From assembly GCA_964535315.1 (NCBI GenBank), contig CAZHTS010000045.1, positions 1 to 39,037 of the forward strand: DNA of 39,037 nt. The letters are read 5' to 3'. Source of the stretch: CAZHTS01 sp964535315. GTDB taxonomy: Bacteria; Chloroflexota; Anaerolineae; Anaerolineales; Anaerolineaceae. A program made the position numbers and the translations under genes. The notes below the pieces were generated by a model. It made no database searches. It saw nothing but the letters and a program-made list of their open reading frames with translations, and had not been told where the DNA came from. The first letter of the stretch is position 1; the number at the start of each line of letters is the position of its first letter. This document shows, piece by piece, positions 32,045 through 38,971 of the stretch.

Positions 32045-32075
32045 GCTGTCTGCTCCTTTCATATAGACAGCATGA
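32041..32075 (-). promoter_or_regulatory. Hairpin that encloses the ribosome binding site and start codon
   Basis: TCATGCTGTCT (32041-32051) and AGACAGCATGA (32065-32075) are perfect 11-base complements with a 13-base loop. In the minus-strand mRNA the loop holds AAAGGAG and the 3' arm holds the AUG of the reductase gene. The stem would block initiation unless opened by a ribosome, protein, ligand or heat. Alternatively, the DNA dyad is an operator. Confidence 0.6.
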
Positions 32076-32101
32076 TCTTACGCCCTCCAGAGCAGTTTTC
32101 C

Positions 32102-32132
32102 ATCCCCCATAACGGGGTATTTTATGGGGGAT
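32102..32132. promoter_or_regulatory. 10-bp inverted repeat, candidate operator
   Basis: ATCCCCCATA (32102-32111) and TATGGGGGAT (32123-32132) are perfect complements around 11 bases. The repeat lies between the MalT-like regulator gene and the reductase gene, about 58 bases before the latter. Each half holds GGGGGAT, which resembles the GGGGA core of the E. coli MalT box. No T run follows on either strand, so an operator is more likely than a terminator. Confidence 0.5.
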
Positions 32133-32139
32133 CTTCCCG

Positions 32140-34704
32140 CTAGGCCGGAAGGATTTCCAACTGGCGCGCCCGCCGTACAGCCTGGCGGCGATTATCGACG
32201 TTTAACTTCTGAAAGATATGCTTGAGATGGATCTTGACCGTCTCACTCGAAAGCACCAGCGCCCGGGCAATCTCTGCATTGGTACAGTTTTCCGCCAGCA
32301 GCTTCAACACCTCAACCTCGCGCCGGGTGAGCATCTCCACCCGCTCCGGCACATCGCCGCCGCCGGACAACCCATCCAGATGTGCCAGCAGCCCGCCCAG
32401 CGGTGCACCGTAATCCAGAAGCAAACGGGTGTAATGCTGCGGCGTCGCCAGCGCCAACGCCTCATCCAGGTAGACCTTGACCCGCCCGAGCTCGCTGCGC
32501 TTCCAGGCCAGCACCGCCTGCACCAGCCGCACGGCGATCGCCAGGCGCACGCGCCGTGCGGTTTGCGCAAAGGCAGACAATTCCGCTAACAAATGCTCTG
32601 CTTCATTTAGCGCTCCGCTGTCCAGCAGATAACGCGCCTGCAACAAGAATTCCATCTCGCGCGCTGCGTCCTGTTGAGGGCTGTCCGGCAGCCCGGCCTC
32701 GTCCAGCCAGTTAGCCACCGCCGGCAGACGTCCCATCTTCAGGGCCAGTTCGGCGCCCAGCAAATCAAACTGGCGGCGAAAACCAATCAACCCGGCGGAA
32801 CGGGTGCGCCGCCGGTTCGACGCCACCAGTCGCAGCGCTTCCCCATATTCCTCTTCGGCCACCAGCAGATAACAACGGATCAGATCCACCGAAATCTGAA
32901 AGCCAAGGATGCCGAGCTGTTCCATCTGTCGCCCCGCCGTTTCCAACGCCTGACGGGCCGCCCTCAGGTCGTTGGTCTCCCAATACAGCCGCGCCAGCAA
33001 GAGATGCACCAGCCCAAACATTGGATTGCTTTTGGCCGTCGCAGCGTTTTCCTCCAACACCTGCGTGCACAACGCCAGGGCACGCAGGCGCTGCCCGGTT
33101 TCGTTCAGTTCAATGCCCAGATTGACCAGTGAAAAGAGCCGAGAGAACAGGTACCCCTCGCCGGTGTGCAGTCGTAAGGTTTGCTGATAGCTCGCCAGCG
33201 CGCCGGCCGAGTCGCCGAGCGCCTGCTGCGCCACCGCTCGCGACGCCAATAACATACCCCGTAGAAAGCTATCCGGGCCGGCGCACTGCGCCAGGGCATC
33301 TTCCGCCAGGTCGAGCGCCCGGCGATTATCCTCATCGACCAGCGCCATCTGACAGCGCAGCCCGTCCCACCAGGCCCGCCTGTTGATGGCGCTCTCGTCC
33401 TCTACCAGCGCTGTAATCAACTGCCGTACCTCAGGCACCCGGCCCTGCAAATACCACGCCCAGCCGCGTAGAACCCGCAGGTCGGGGCAGTGGTCGAGTT
33501 GTTCGCCAGGGATCATCTCCAACCAACGATTCAGGGTGTGTAATTCGCCCAGTTGTAACTTTTCCTCGCTCAGGCGCAGAACCAGGCGCGCTGCGCCCTG
33601 CCAGTTCTCGCCGGCCAGAGCGTAAGCCAGGGCCTCTTCGGCCCGCCCGTGCGCCTCAAACCAGTACGCCGCCTCACACTGCAACCGCCTGCGTTCCCCA
33701 GGCGCCAGATGCTGTAAGAGCGCCTCGCGGAAGAATGGGTGCAAGCGGCAGGTTTCGTCCTGGCGCTGCACAAACAGATTCGCTGCCAGCGCCTGTTCCA
33801 GAACCTGCCCGGCCGCCGCTCCACCGACAAGACATGCCAGTTCGGTCGTGAAAACGTCCAGCACGGCAACGTGCATCAACACTTCAACCCAACCTGGTGG
33901 GAGGTTGTCCAGCACTTCGGCGGTCAGATATTCAGCCGCCAGACGACGCCCTTCGGCCCACGCGCCCAATCGCTGCGGGGCATCGTGCAAGGCAATTTCC
34001 AGCAAGCGGATTCCTGCCGCCCAACCGTGCGTCAAGGTTACAATCTGTTGTTGTATCTGTCCGCCCACCGCAAGCTGCGGCGCATTGTGTTCAAAATACA
34101 GCGTTGTTTCCTGAAGGTTGAAAGCCAGCTCCCTGGCCCGCACCTCACCCAGACGTCCCCGCGCCCGCCAGCGCGCCAGCGGCAACGCCGGTTGGCTGCG
34201 CCCCGATAACACCAAATGAAAATTATCCGGGCAGTGCTCGACCAACCAGGCAACTGCGGCGAGAATATCGGGCTGCTGTATGTGGTGAAAGTCATCCAGG
34301 ATCAGGCCAAGCGGGCGTTCCACCGCCAGCAGCCGGTTGCTCAACTCATCCAACCCGCCGCGGATAAACCCTGTGCCCAGCTCCGGCAGCGTCACGGGGG
34401 TATCCAGTCTGAAATCAGGGAGAATCCTTTGTAGAGCAGCAACAAAATAACGCCAGAAACGCACCGGATCGTTATCCGCAGCGTCCAGCGACAGCCAGGC
34501 CACCTGCGCCGGACGCTGCCGGGCAAAATCGGCCAGGGCGGCGCTCTTCCCGTAACCCGCCGGCGCTGTTACCAACACCAGCGGGAAATCAAACGCCGCA
34601 TCCAACACGCCGGCCACCCGCTGGCGGACAACGTACCCCCTGCCCGGCGCCGGTGGGAGCAAACGGGTCAACAAAAGGGGTGGGGGAAATACCTCATTTG
34701 CCAC
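32140..34704 (-). CDS. MalT-like LuxR family ATP-dependent transcription regulator
   Basis: The 854-residue protein follows the LAL/MalT plan. An N-terminal STAND ATPase domain has Walker A APAGYGKS (47-54) and a Walker B-like LGLILDDFHHI. A winged-helix region follows, then a long TPR-like helical array (about 340-770), and a C-terminal LuxR helix-turn-helix with LTRREVEVLKLLAENCTNAEIARAL and SSETVKIHLKHIFQKLNV. Such proteins multimerise with ATP and an inducer, bind the TPR-like region and activate transcription. The start at the GTG 34704 was chosen because a minus-strand TATACT (34716-34711) lies six bases upstream and no Shine-Dalgarno sequence is present; the longer in-frame form starts upstream of that promoter. 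The inducer is unknown. The downstream reductase gene and its inverted repeat are possible targets. Confidence 0.88.
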   Translation of the reverse strand: MANEVFPPPLLLTRLLPPAPGRGYVVRQRVAGVLDAAFDFPLVLVTAPAGYGKSAALADFARQRPAQVAWLSLDAADNDPVRFWRYFVAALQRILPDFRLDTPVTLPELGTGFIRGGLDELSNRLLAVERPLGLILDDFHHIQQPDILAAVAWLVEHCPDNFHLVLSGRSQPALPLARWRARGRLGEVRARELAFNLQETTLYFEHNAPQLAVGGQIQQQIVTLTHGWAAGIRLLEIALHDAPQRLGAWAEGRRLAAEYLTAEVLDNLPPGWVEVLMHVAVLDVFTTELACLVGGAAAGQVLEQALAANLFVQRQDETCRLHPFFREALLQHLAPGERRRLQCEAAYWFEAHGRAEEALAYALAGENWQGAARLVLRLSEEKLQLGELHTLNRWLEMIPGEQLDHCPDLRVLRGWAWYLQGRVPEVRQLITALVEDESAINRRAWWDGLRCQMALVDEDNRRALDLAEDALAQCAGPDSFLRGMLLASRAVAQQALGDSAGALASYQQTLRLHTGEGYLFSRLFSLVNLGIELNETGQRLRALALCTQVLEENAATAKSNPMFGLVHLLLARLYWETNDLRAARQALETAGRQMEQLGILGFQISVDLIRCYLLVAEEEYGEALRLVASNRRRTRSAGLIGFRRQFDLLGAELALKMGRLPAVANWLDEAGLPDSPQQDAAREMEFLLQARYLLDSGALNEAEHLLAELSAFAQTARRVRLAIAVRLVQAVLAWKRSELGRVKVYLDEALALATPQHYTRLLLDYGAPLGGLLAHLDGLSGGGDVPERVEMLTRREVEVLKLLAENCTNAEIARALVLSSETVKIHLKHIFQKLNVDNRRQAVRRARQLEILPA

Positions 34705-34710
34705 ACGGCA

Positions 34711-34716
34711 AGTATA
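34711..34716 (-). promoter_or_regulatory. -10 element of the MalT-like gene, probably leaderless
   Basis: On the minus strand TATACT is six bases before the GTG at 34704. It lies in the 42-base gap after the methyltransferase gene, so the regulator can be transcribed on its own. No convincing -35 hexamer is visible. Confidence 0.45.
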
Positions 34717-34746
34717 ACACGCCGGTACTCCCCCACCCATGCCGCC

Positions 34747-35409
34747 TTACGCAGGCTTCTGTCCGTTAACGATCACCCCCACCAGCTTCGCCGTGACCCG
34801 CCCACCCCGGCAGGTCGTCTCTGCCAGCAGGCGTTGTAACTCGGCTGGCGTGTAAGCGGCGTCGATTGAGGAAAACAGATACGGGCGGATGACTGCCGGC
34901 TTCGTTCCCAGCCACAAGAACCAACGCATCCAGGTGGGCATATCGCGCCGCAGATCAGAAACAAAATAACGCCCTCCTGGTTTCAAGACGCGGTAAATCT
35001 CGTTAAAAGTGCCCTGCGGATTGGCCCATTCGTGCAGCGAGCCATTGGTAAACACGGCGTCAAAAGTCTGTTCGGCATAGGGCAGGGCGTCGCCTCGCCC
35101 GGTGTCATACACCACCCGATTCTGCATACCGTAGCTGGCCGCATTGCGCCTTGCCAGAGTGGTCATGTCTGCGCTGATATCCAGGCCGGTCAGGTGCGTC
35201 CCCTGAGTACGTTTGAGCCACTCCAACCCCAGGTAGCCCGGCCCGTGGCCGACCTCAAGGGCGTGCCCGTGCTGCACGCCGCTTTGCAGCAAATCATCCG
35301 TCTCCATCCAACCGTGATCGCGCAACGAACGTTGCATCTGATCGTACTGCTCGACCGCATCCGCTCCTTGAATGCCATGATCTGTTTCCGGAACTCGACT
35401 GTGTTTCAT
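34747..35409 (-). CDS. Class I SAM-dependent methyltransferase
   Basis: The 220-residue protein is a Rossmann-like methyltransferase of the Methyltransf_11 type. Motif I is EVGHGPG (52-58), motif II contains GLDIS near residue 77, motif III has DALPYAEQTFDAVFTNGSLHEW, and a post-motif reads EIYRVLKPGGRYFVSDLRRD. It would methylate a small molecule with S-adenosylmethionine, and the acceptor is unknown. I chose the ATG at 35409 because GGAGGT lies just upstream; an ATG twelve bases earlier overlaps that site. The PadR gene ends 63 bases upstream on the same strand, and the gap holds a copy of the operator that is also in front of padR, so PadR probably represses this gene. Confidence 0.86.
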   Translation of the reverse strand: MKHSRVPETDHGIQGADAVEQYDQMQRSLRDHGWMETDDLLQSGVQHGHALEVGHGPGYLGLEWLKRTQGTHLTGLDISADMTTLARRNAASYGMQNRVVYDTGRGDALPYAEQTFDAVFTNGSLHEWANPQGTFNEIYRVLKPGGRYFVSDLRRDMPTWMRWFLWLGTKPAVIRPYLFSSIDAAYTPAELQRLLAETTCRGGRVTAKLVGVIVNGQKPA

Positions 35410-35434
35410 TTTTACCTCCATATAAAAATTAGAA

Positions 35435-35450
35435 TATACAAGATAGAATA
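35435..35450 (-). promoter_or_regulatory. Candidate PadR operator, copy 2
   Basis: On the minus strand this reads TATTCTATCTTGTATA, 26 bases before the methyltransferase ATG. It matches the 16-base operator in front of padR at 15 of 16 positions, in the opposite orientation relative to the gene. The motif is an imperfect dyad. Confidence 0.65.
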
Positions 35451-35472
35451 CTGGGTAAAAAAAAAGAAAAAC

Positions 35473-36009
35473 TTACCCCACCTCTTTTTCCATCTCGGCC
35501 AACAGGCGTTTGCTCCATTCATATTCAGATTGAAGGTGCATCCGGGAATGGCTGAAGATGGCCCTGGCCTGCGCCGGAACCTGCGGGTCGCTCATCTGTT
35601 CGGCTTCATGCGCCTGCAAATGGAACAGCACGCTTTCCAGGCGGGCCACCCGTCCGCGTAGATACCCCTTAACCTCGTCTACCGACAGGCGATCCAGGAA
35701 GAACAGGCACACGTCTATTTCATAATAGGTGCGCTCAAGCTTTTGCCAGCCTTCGCGTAGCAGGCGTAAAAATTCTTCCTCGCCCGCCGGGGTAATCTGG
35801 TACACACTGCGCGAAGGGCGGCTGCCGCTCTGTTCGGTTGCCACCTTCTCAACAAATTTCTCCTCGGATAATTTATCCAAAGCAAAATAGATCGAACCGA
35901 AAGCCACCGAGGTCCAATCCCCCATGTGTTCTTCGATAATATGCTTGATCTCGTACCCATACAACGGGCGCTCGTGTAACAGACCCAACAGAACCAGACG
36001 TACCGACAT
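35473..36009 (-). CDS. PadR family transcription regulator
   Basis: The 178-residue protein begins with a PadR winged helix (about residues 1-85): LLGLLHERPLYGYEIKHIIEEH, SIYFALDKL and the wing with VYQITPAGEEEF. A C-terminal helical domain (about 95-178) is of the Vir-like PadR type used for dimer formation. PadR proteins repress nearby genes and are released by a small ligand. The start has AGAGGA upstream. The promoter is TTGACA-17-TAGAAT, and a 16-base imperfect dyad covers its -10 element, so autorepression is likely. The same motif precedes the methyltransferase gene. Other PadR targets are often exporters or detoxification genes, but the ligand here is unknown. Confidence 0.9.
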   Translation of the reverse strand: MSVRLVLLGLLHERPLYGYEIKHIIEEHMGDWTSVAFGSIYFALDKLSEEKFVEKVATEQSGSRPSRSVYQITPAGEEEFLRLLREGWQKLERTYYEIDVCLFFLDRLSVDEVKGYLRGRVARLESVLFHLQAHEAEQMSDPQVPAQARAIFSHSRMHLQSEYEWSKRLLAEMEKEVG

Positions 36010-36028
36010 GTTAATCCTCTATATTTTA

Positions 36029-36044
36029 TATTCTAGCTTGTATA
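36029..36044. promoter_or_regulatory. Candidate PadR operator, copy 1
   Basis: TATTCTAGCTTGTATA is an imperfect dyad centred on AGCT (12 of 16 positions symmetric). It overlaps the -10 element and spacer of the padR promoter. Its near copy at 35435-35450 differs at one base. Confidence 0.65.
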
Positions 36045-36058
36045 GCGGAAATTGTCAA
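36030..36058 (-). promoter_or_regulatory. Sigma-70 promoter of padR
   Basis: On the minus strand TTGACA (36058-36053), 17 bases and TAGAAT (36035-36030) form a near-consensus promoter. The leader is about 15-20 bases and holds AGAGGA before the ATG at 36009. Confidence 0.75.
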
Positions 36059-36088
36059 CCCCTTTGCACACCGTCGTTCGTTCACCAG

Positions 36089-36094
36089 TATAAT
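36089..36094 (+). promoter_or_regulatory. -10 element of the lipoprotein-to-TtuA operon, probably leaderless
   Basis: TATAAT lies six bases before the GTG at 36101, with no Shine-Dalgarno sequence between. A weak TTGCAC is 19 bases upstream. Confidence 0.5.
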
Positions 36095-36100
36095 TAACCC

Positions 36101-36814
36101 GTGAAAAGGTTCCTCCTGTGCGCCGTCCTGCTGCTCAGCGCCTGCCGGCCCGTGGCCGCCCCGGCGACCGAGCCCACCCCGCTCTTCCTGCAAGTGCAGT
36201 TCACCCCGGCCCTGGCCGTGCTGCGCCCGCACTTTCAGTCCTGCGCCCTGGCCCAACCCGGCCTGGCGGTAATCGCCCTCGAACGACCGGCCGACGCCCT
36301 GACCCCGGCGCAGGTCACCTTTGCCCTGCGCTGGGACGAACCGCCGCGCCTCGAGGGCTACGCTGCCGACATCGCCCAGGAAGCCCTCGTCCCCATCGTC
36401 CACCCCTCTAACCCGCTGGCCGCCCTCAACCGCGCCCAAATAGATGCCCTGCTCGCCGATCCGGCCCCCACCTGGGAGCGTCTGCTCCCACAGGGCAAAG
36501 ACCTGCCCCTGCATCTGTGGGTTTATCCCTCCGGCGACGACGCCCGCGGCGTGCTCGAAGACGCCCTGCTCCAACATAGCGTCCCCGCCGGGTCGGCCGC
36601 CATCGCCCCCGATCCACAGGCCATGCGCCAGGCCATCGCCGCCGACCCAGACGCCCTTGGTTTCCTGCCCACCCGTTGGTTAGACGCCAGCGTGCGTCTC
36701 GTCCCGCTCGACGTGCCTTCGCCGCGCCCCATCCTGGCCCTCAGCGCCGCCGAACCTCAGGGCGCCGCCCGCCAGTGGCTGCTTTGCCTGCAAAACGCCC
36801 TCTCACAGGAGTAA
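36101..36814 (+). CDS. Lipoprotein of the phosphate-binding (PstS-like) fold
   Basis: The 237-residue protein has a short lipoprotein signal ending in LLSAC (Cys15) and a Pro/Thr tether. The body contains EALVPIVHPSNPLAALNRAQIDALLA, which matches the hinge segment of PBP-like phosphate-binding proteins, followed by W and PSGDDARGVLEDALL. It is shorter than PstS, and the N-terminal lobe is reduced, so phosphate binding is not certain. It would be anchored outside the cytoplasmic membrane. The GTG start lies six bases after a -10 element. The ACT-domain gene starts two bases after its stop. No phosphate transporter genes (pstC, pstA, pstB) are in the window. Confidence 0.7.
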   Translation: MKRFLLCAVLLLSACRPVAAPATEPTPLFLQVQFTPALAVLRPHFQSCALAQPGLAVIALERPADALTPAQVTFALRWDEPPRLEGYAADIAQEALVPIVHPSNPLAALNRAQIDALLADPAPTWERLLPQGKDLPLHLWVYPSGDDARGVLEDALLQHSVPAGSAAIAPDPQAMRQAIAADPDALGFLPTRWLDASVRLVPLDVPSPRPILALSAAEPQGAARQWLLCLQNALSQE

Positions 36815-36816
36815 AA

Positions 36817-37200
36817 ATGAACCTCACCCTCACCGTCCTGCCCGAACGCCTGGCCGTCTGCCAGCTGCCGACCACCGTCCCCCTGCCCGCCGGCCTGCAC
36901 GACCTGCCCTTCTGGTCGCTCACCCGCACGCCCACCGAACTGTCGCTGGTCGTGCCCGAGACGCACGTGCCCCCTGGCTGCACGGCCGAACTGGGCTGGG
37001 CCGGGCTGCGCGTCGAAGGCCCGCTCGACTTCGCCCTGATCGGCATCCTGGCCGGGTTGAGCGCCACCCTGGCTCAGGCCGGCGTGTCCATCTTTGCCCT
37101 TTCCACCTACGACACCGACTACATCCTCGTGCGCTCCGCTGACCTGCCCGCCGCCCGCGCTGCGCTGCTGGCCGCCGGTTACCGCCTCCAGGACGACTGA
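36817..37200 (+). CDS. ACT domain protein (CASTOR-like, ACT_7 type)
   Basis: The 127-residue cytoplasmic protein has two small ACT-like halves: LTLTVLPERLAVCQLP at the start and a second ACT-type unit with FALIGILAGLSATLAQAGVSIFALSTYDTDYILV near residues 70-107, a strong family motif. Proteins of this kind are thought to bind amino acids, but no function is established for the bacterial ones. The start follows AGGAG by a few bases, and an upstream in-frame extension would overlap the lipoprotein gene. The next gene begins six bases after its stop. Confidence 0.82.
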   Translation: MNLTLTVLPERLAVCQLPTTVPLPAGLHDLPFWSLTRTPTELSLVVPETHVPPGCTAELGWAGLRVEGPLDFALIGILAGLSATLAQAGVSIFALSTYDTDYILVRSADLPAARAALLAAGYRLQDD

Positions 37201-37206
37201 GCCGCC

Positions 37207-37833
37207 ATGACGCGCTCCCTTCGTTGGCTGCTTGGCAATCTCCCGGCCCTGGACTGGCAGATTGCCGTCCTCACTGTGGTCAGCACCAGCCTGCTGCTGC
37301 TCGACAGCTACCACGAATTCACCGCCAACCCCTACCTGGATCGCGCCATCCTTTACCTGATCGTTCCGCTGCTCGTCACCCTGCTCGTCTTCCGCCAGAA
37401 CCCCGCCCAATACGGTCTGCGCCTCGGCGACTGGCGCGCCGGGCTGCTCCTCACCCTGCTGGCTGTGTTAATCTTCACTCCGCTGCTGCTGTGGGTGGCC
37501 CGCCGGCCCGAAATGCAGGCCTATTACCGCTTTCGTTTCGGCCCGCGCCTGCTGTTGGACGTCACCCTCGACCTGATCGGCTGGGAGTTCCTTTTTCGCG
37601 GCTGGCTGCTGTTTGGCTACGCCCGCCGCTTCGGCCCCGAGGCCATCTGGCTGCAAGCCGTGCCCTTTGCCCTCGCCCACCTGGGTAAACCCGAGATCGA
37701 AACGCTCAGCACCATCTTCGGCGGTTTCGCCTTTGGCTGGGTAGCTTGGCGCACCCGCTCGTATCTCTACCCGTTTTTCATCCACTGGTATATCATGACC
37801 TTCACCGTGCTCGTCGCCGCCGGTATTTTCTGA
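37207..37833 (+). CDS. CPBP-type intramembrane metalloprotease-like protein
   Basis: The 208-residue membrane protein has about six hydrophobic segments and resembles the CPBP (CAAX protease and bacteriocin-processing) family. The first motif of the family, EExxxR, reads WEFLFR (126-131), so one Glu is Trp, while Glu127 and Arg131 stay. The second motif FxxxH is present as FALAH (154-158). The third motif begins with His193 but lacks the usual Asn. The catalytic set is thus incomplete, and the protein may be inactive or may work differently. It lies six bases after the ACT gene and 14 bases before the ubiquitin-like gene, in one operon. Whether it processes the neighbour is unknown. Confidence 0.72.
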   Translation: MTRSLRWLLGNLPALDWQIAVLTVVSTSLLLLDSYHEFTANPYLDRAILYLIVPLLVTLLVFRQNPAQYGLRLGDWRAGLLLTLLAVLIFTPLLLWVARRPEMQAYYRFRFGPRLLLDVTLDLIGWEFLFRGWLLFGYARRFGPEAIWLQAVPFALAHLGKPEIETLSTIFGGFAFGWVAWRTRSYLYPFFIHWYIMTFTVLVAAGIF

Positions 37834-37847
37834 TTTGAGGTGATCAT

Positions 37848-38063
37848 ATGTCCACCACAACCGTCACCCTCATCGTTCGCAAGCAGGAACACCAGCTTCC
37901 CGCCAACCAGACCGTCGCCCAGGCCATCCAGCAGCTTGGACTGCCGCCCGAATCTTACCTGGCCGTGCGCAACGGCGAAATGATCACCGAGAAAGACCTG
38001 TTACGCGCTGGCGACGTGGTGCGGCTCATCCCGGTCATCTCCGGGGGGAGCGCCGGCGCATGA
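37848..38063 (+). CDS. Ubiquitin-like sulfur carrier (ThiS/MoaD/TtuB family)
   Basis: The 71-residue protein has a beta-grasp fold pattern: two N-terminal strands with TVTLIV and HQLPANQT, a helix TVAQAIQQLGL, then YLAVRNGEMI and a final strand DVVRLIPVISGG. Family members carry sulfur as a thiocarboxylate on a C-terminal Gly-Gly. Here Gly66-Gly67 is followed by four more residues, SAGA, so the chain would have to be trimmed or used otherwise. GAGGTGATC precedes the ATG. The stop overlaps the start of the TtuA gene (ATGA, 38060-38063). The Gly codons GGG GGG (38043-38048) with the following AG form the ribosome binding site for that gene. The neighbour points to a role in tRNA thiolation. Confidence 0.85.
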   Translation: MSTTTVTLIVRKQEHQLPANQTVAQAIQQLGLPPESYLAVRNGEMITEKDLLRAGDVVRLIPVISGGSAGA

Positions 38064-38971
38064 AGTGCCGCCACTGCGCCCAAAACGCCGCCATCCATAT
38101 GCGCCAGCACCATCTGGCGTTGTGTAAAACGCACTTCCTCGACTGGATGCTGGCTCAGACGCAGCGCTTCATCCAGAAATACGCCCTGTTCGCGCCCGGC
38201 GCCCGCCTGCTGCTGGCTGTCTCGGGCGGCAAAGATTCGCTTGCCCTGTGGGACATCCTCACCCACCTGGGATACGCCGCCGACGGTCTTTACATCCACC
38301 TCGGCATCGCCGGCCCCGACGACTATTCCAACCGCTCGCAGCAATGCTGCCTGGACTTCGCCGCCGCCCGCGGGCTGAGGCTGCACATCGTCGATGTCGC
38401 CCGCGACCTGGGGTGCAGCGTGCCCGACCTGGCGGCCCGCACGCACCGCGGCCGGCAGCGCCCCTGCTCGGTGTGCGGGCTGGTCAAACGCCATCTCTTC
38501 AACCAGGTCGCCGCCCAGGGCGGATACGATGTCCTGCTCACCGGCCATAACCTGGACGACGAAGCCAGCGTCCTGTTTGGCAACACCCTCACTTGGTCGC
38601 TCGATCTGCTGCGCCGCCAGGCGCCTGTGCTGCCCGCCGCCGGTTTCGTACGCAAGGCCAAACCGCTGTGTCGCTTCTACGAACGTGAGACCGCCGCCTA
38701 TGCCATCCTGCGCCCGATCGTTTACGTCGAGGAAGAATGTCCTTTTGCCGCCGGCAACCAGATGCTCGCCCAAAAGGCGCTGCTCAACCAGATGGAAAGC
38801 CAGCGCCCCGGCCTCAAGCTGCAATTCTACACCGGCTTTCTGCGCGCCCGCCCCGAGCTCTTCTCTGCCCCCTCAGCGCCGCAAACGCCCGACGAACGCT
38901 GCCCGCGCTGCGACCAACCCACCACCGCCCCCGGACTGTGCGCCTTCTGTCGATTGATCGAGAGCCGCTAA
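38060..38971 (+). CDS. TtuA-type tRNA 2-thiolation protein (TtcA/TtuA/Ncs6 family)
   Basis: The 303-residue protein has the TtuA plan. An N-terminal zinc finger is formed by Cys3, Cys6, Cys22 and His25. The PP-loop ATP pyrophosphatase motif SGGKDS is at 55-60. Cys136 and Cys139 (CSVC) and Cys227 (EECP) match the three cysteines that hold an iron-sulfur cluster in this family. TGHNLDDEA at 161-169 and a C-terminal zinc finger (Cys281, Cys284, Cys294, Cys297) follow. Such enzymes adenylate a tRNA uridine or cytidine and replace oxygen by sulfur. In thermophiles TtuA makes 2-thioribothymidine at position 54, with TtuB as sulfur donor. The upstream overlapping gene encodes a TtuB-like protein, which supports this, but other Ncs6-like roles at U34 remain possible. 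Confidence 0.9.
   Translation: MKCRHCAQNAAIHMRQHHLALCKTHFLDWMLAQTQRFIQKYALFAPGARLLLAVSGGKDSLALWDILTHLGYAADGLYIHLGIAGPDDYSNRSQQCCLDFAAARGLRLHIVDVARDLGCSVPDLAARTHRGRQRPCSVCGLVKRHLFNQVAAQGGYDVLLTGHNLDDEASVLFGNTLTWSLDLLRRQAPVLPAAGFVRKAKPLCRFYERETAAYAILRPIVYVEEECPFAAGNQMLAQKALLNQMESQRPGLKLQFYTGFLRARPELFSAPSAPQTPDERCPRCDQPTTAPGLCAFCRLIESR

Noticed and set aside
35453..35478. Terminator between padR and the methyltransferase gene
   Set aside because: GGGTAA and TTACCC pair, but the T run is in the loop and not after the stem, and one arm lies in the padR coding end.
36101..36814. Phosphate-binding protein PstS as a firm call
   Set aside because: The protein is much shorter than PstS and there are no pst transport genes beside it.
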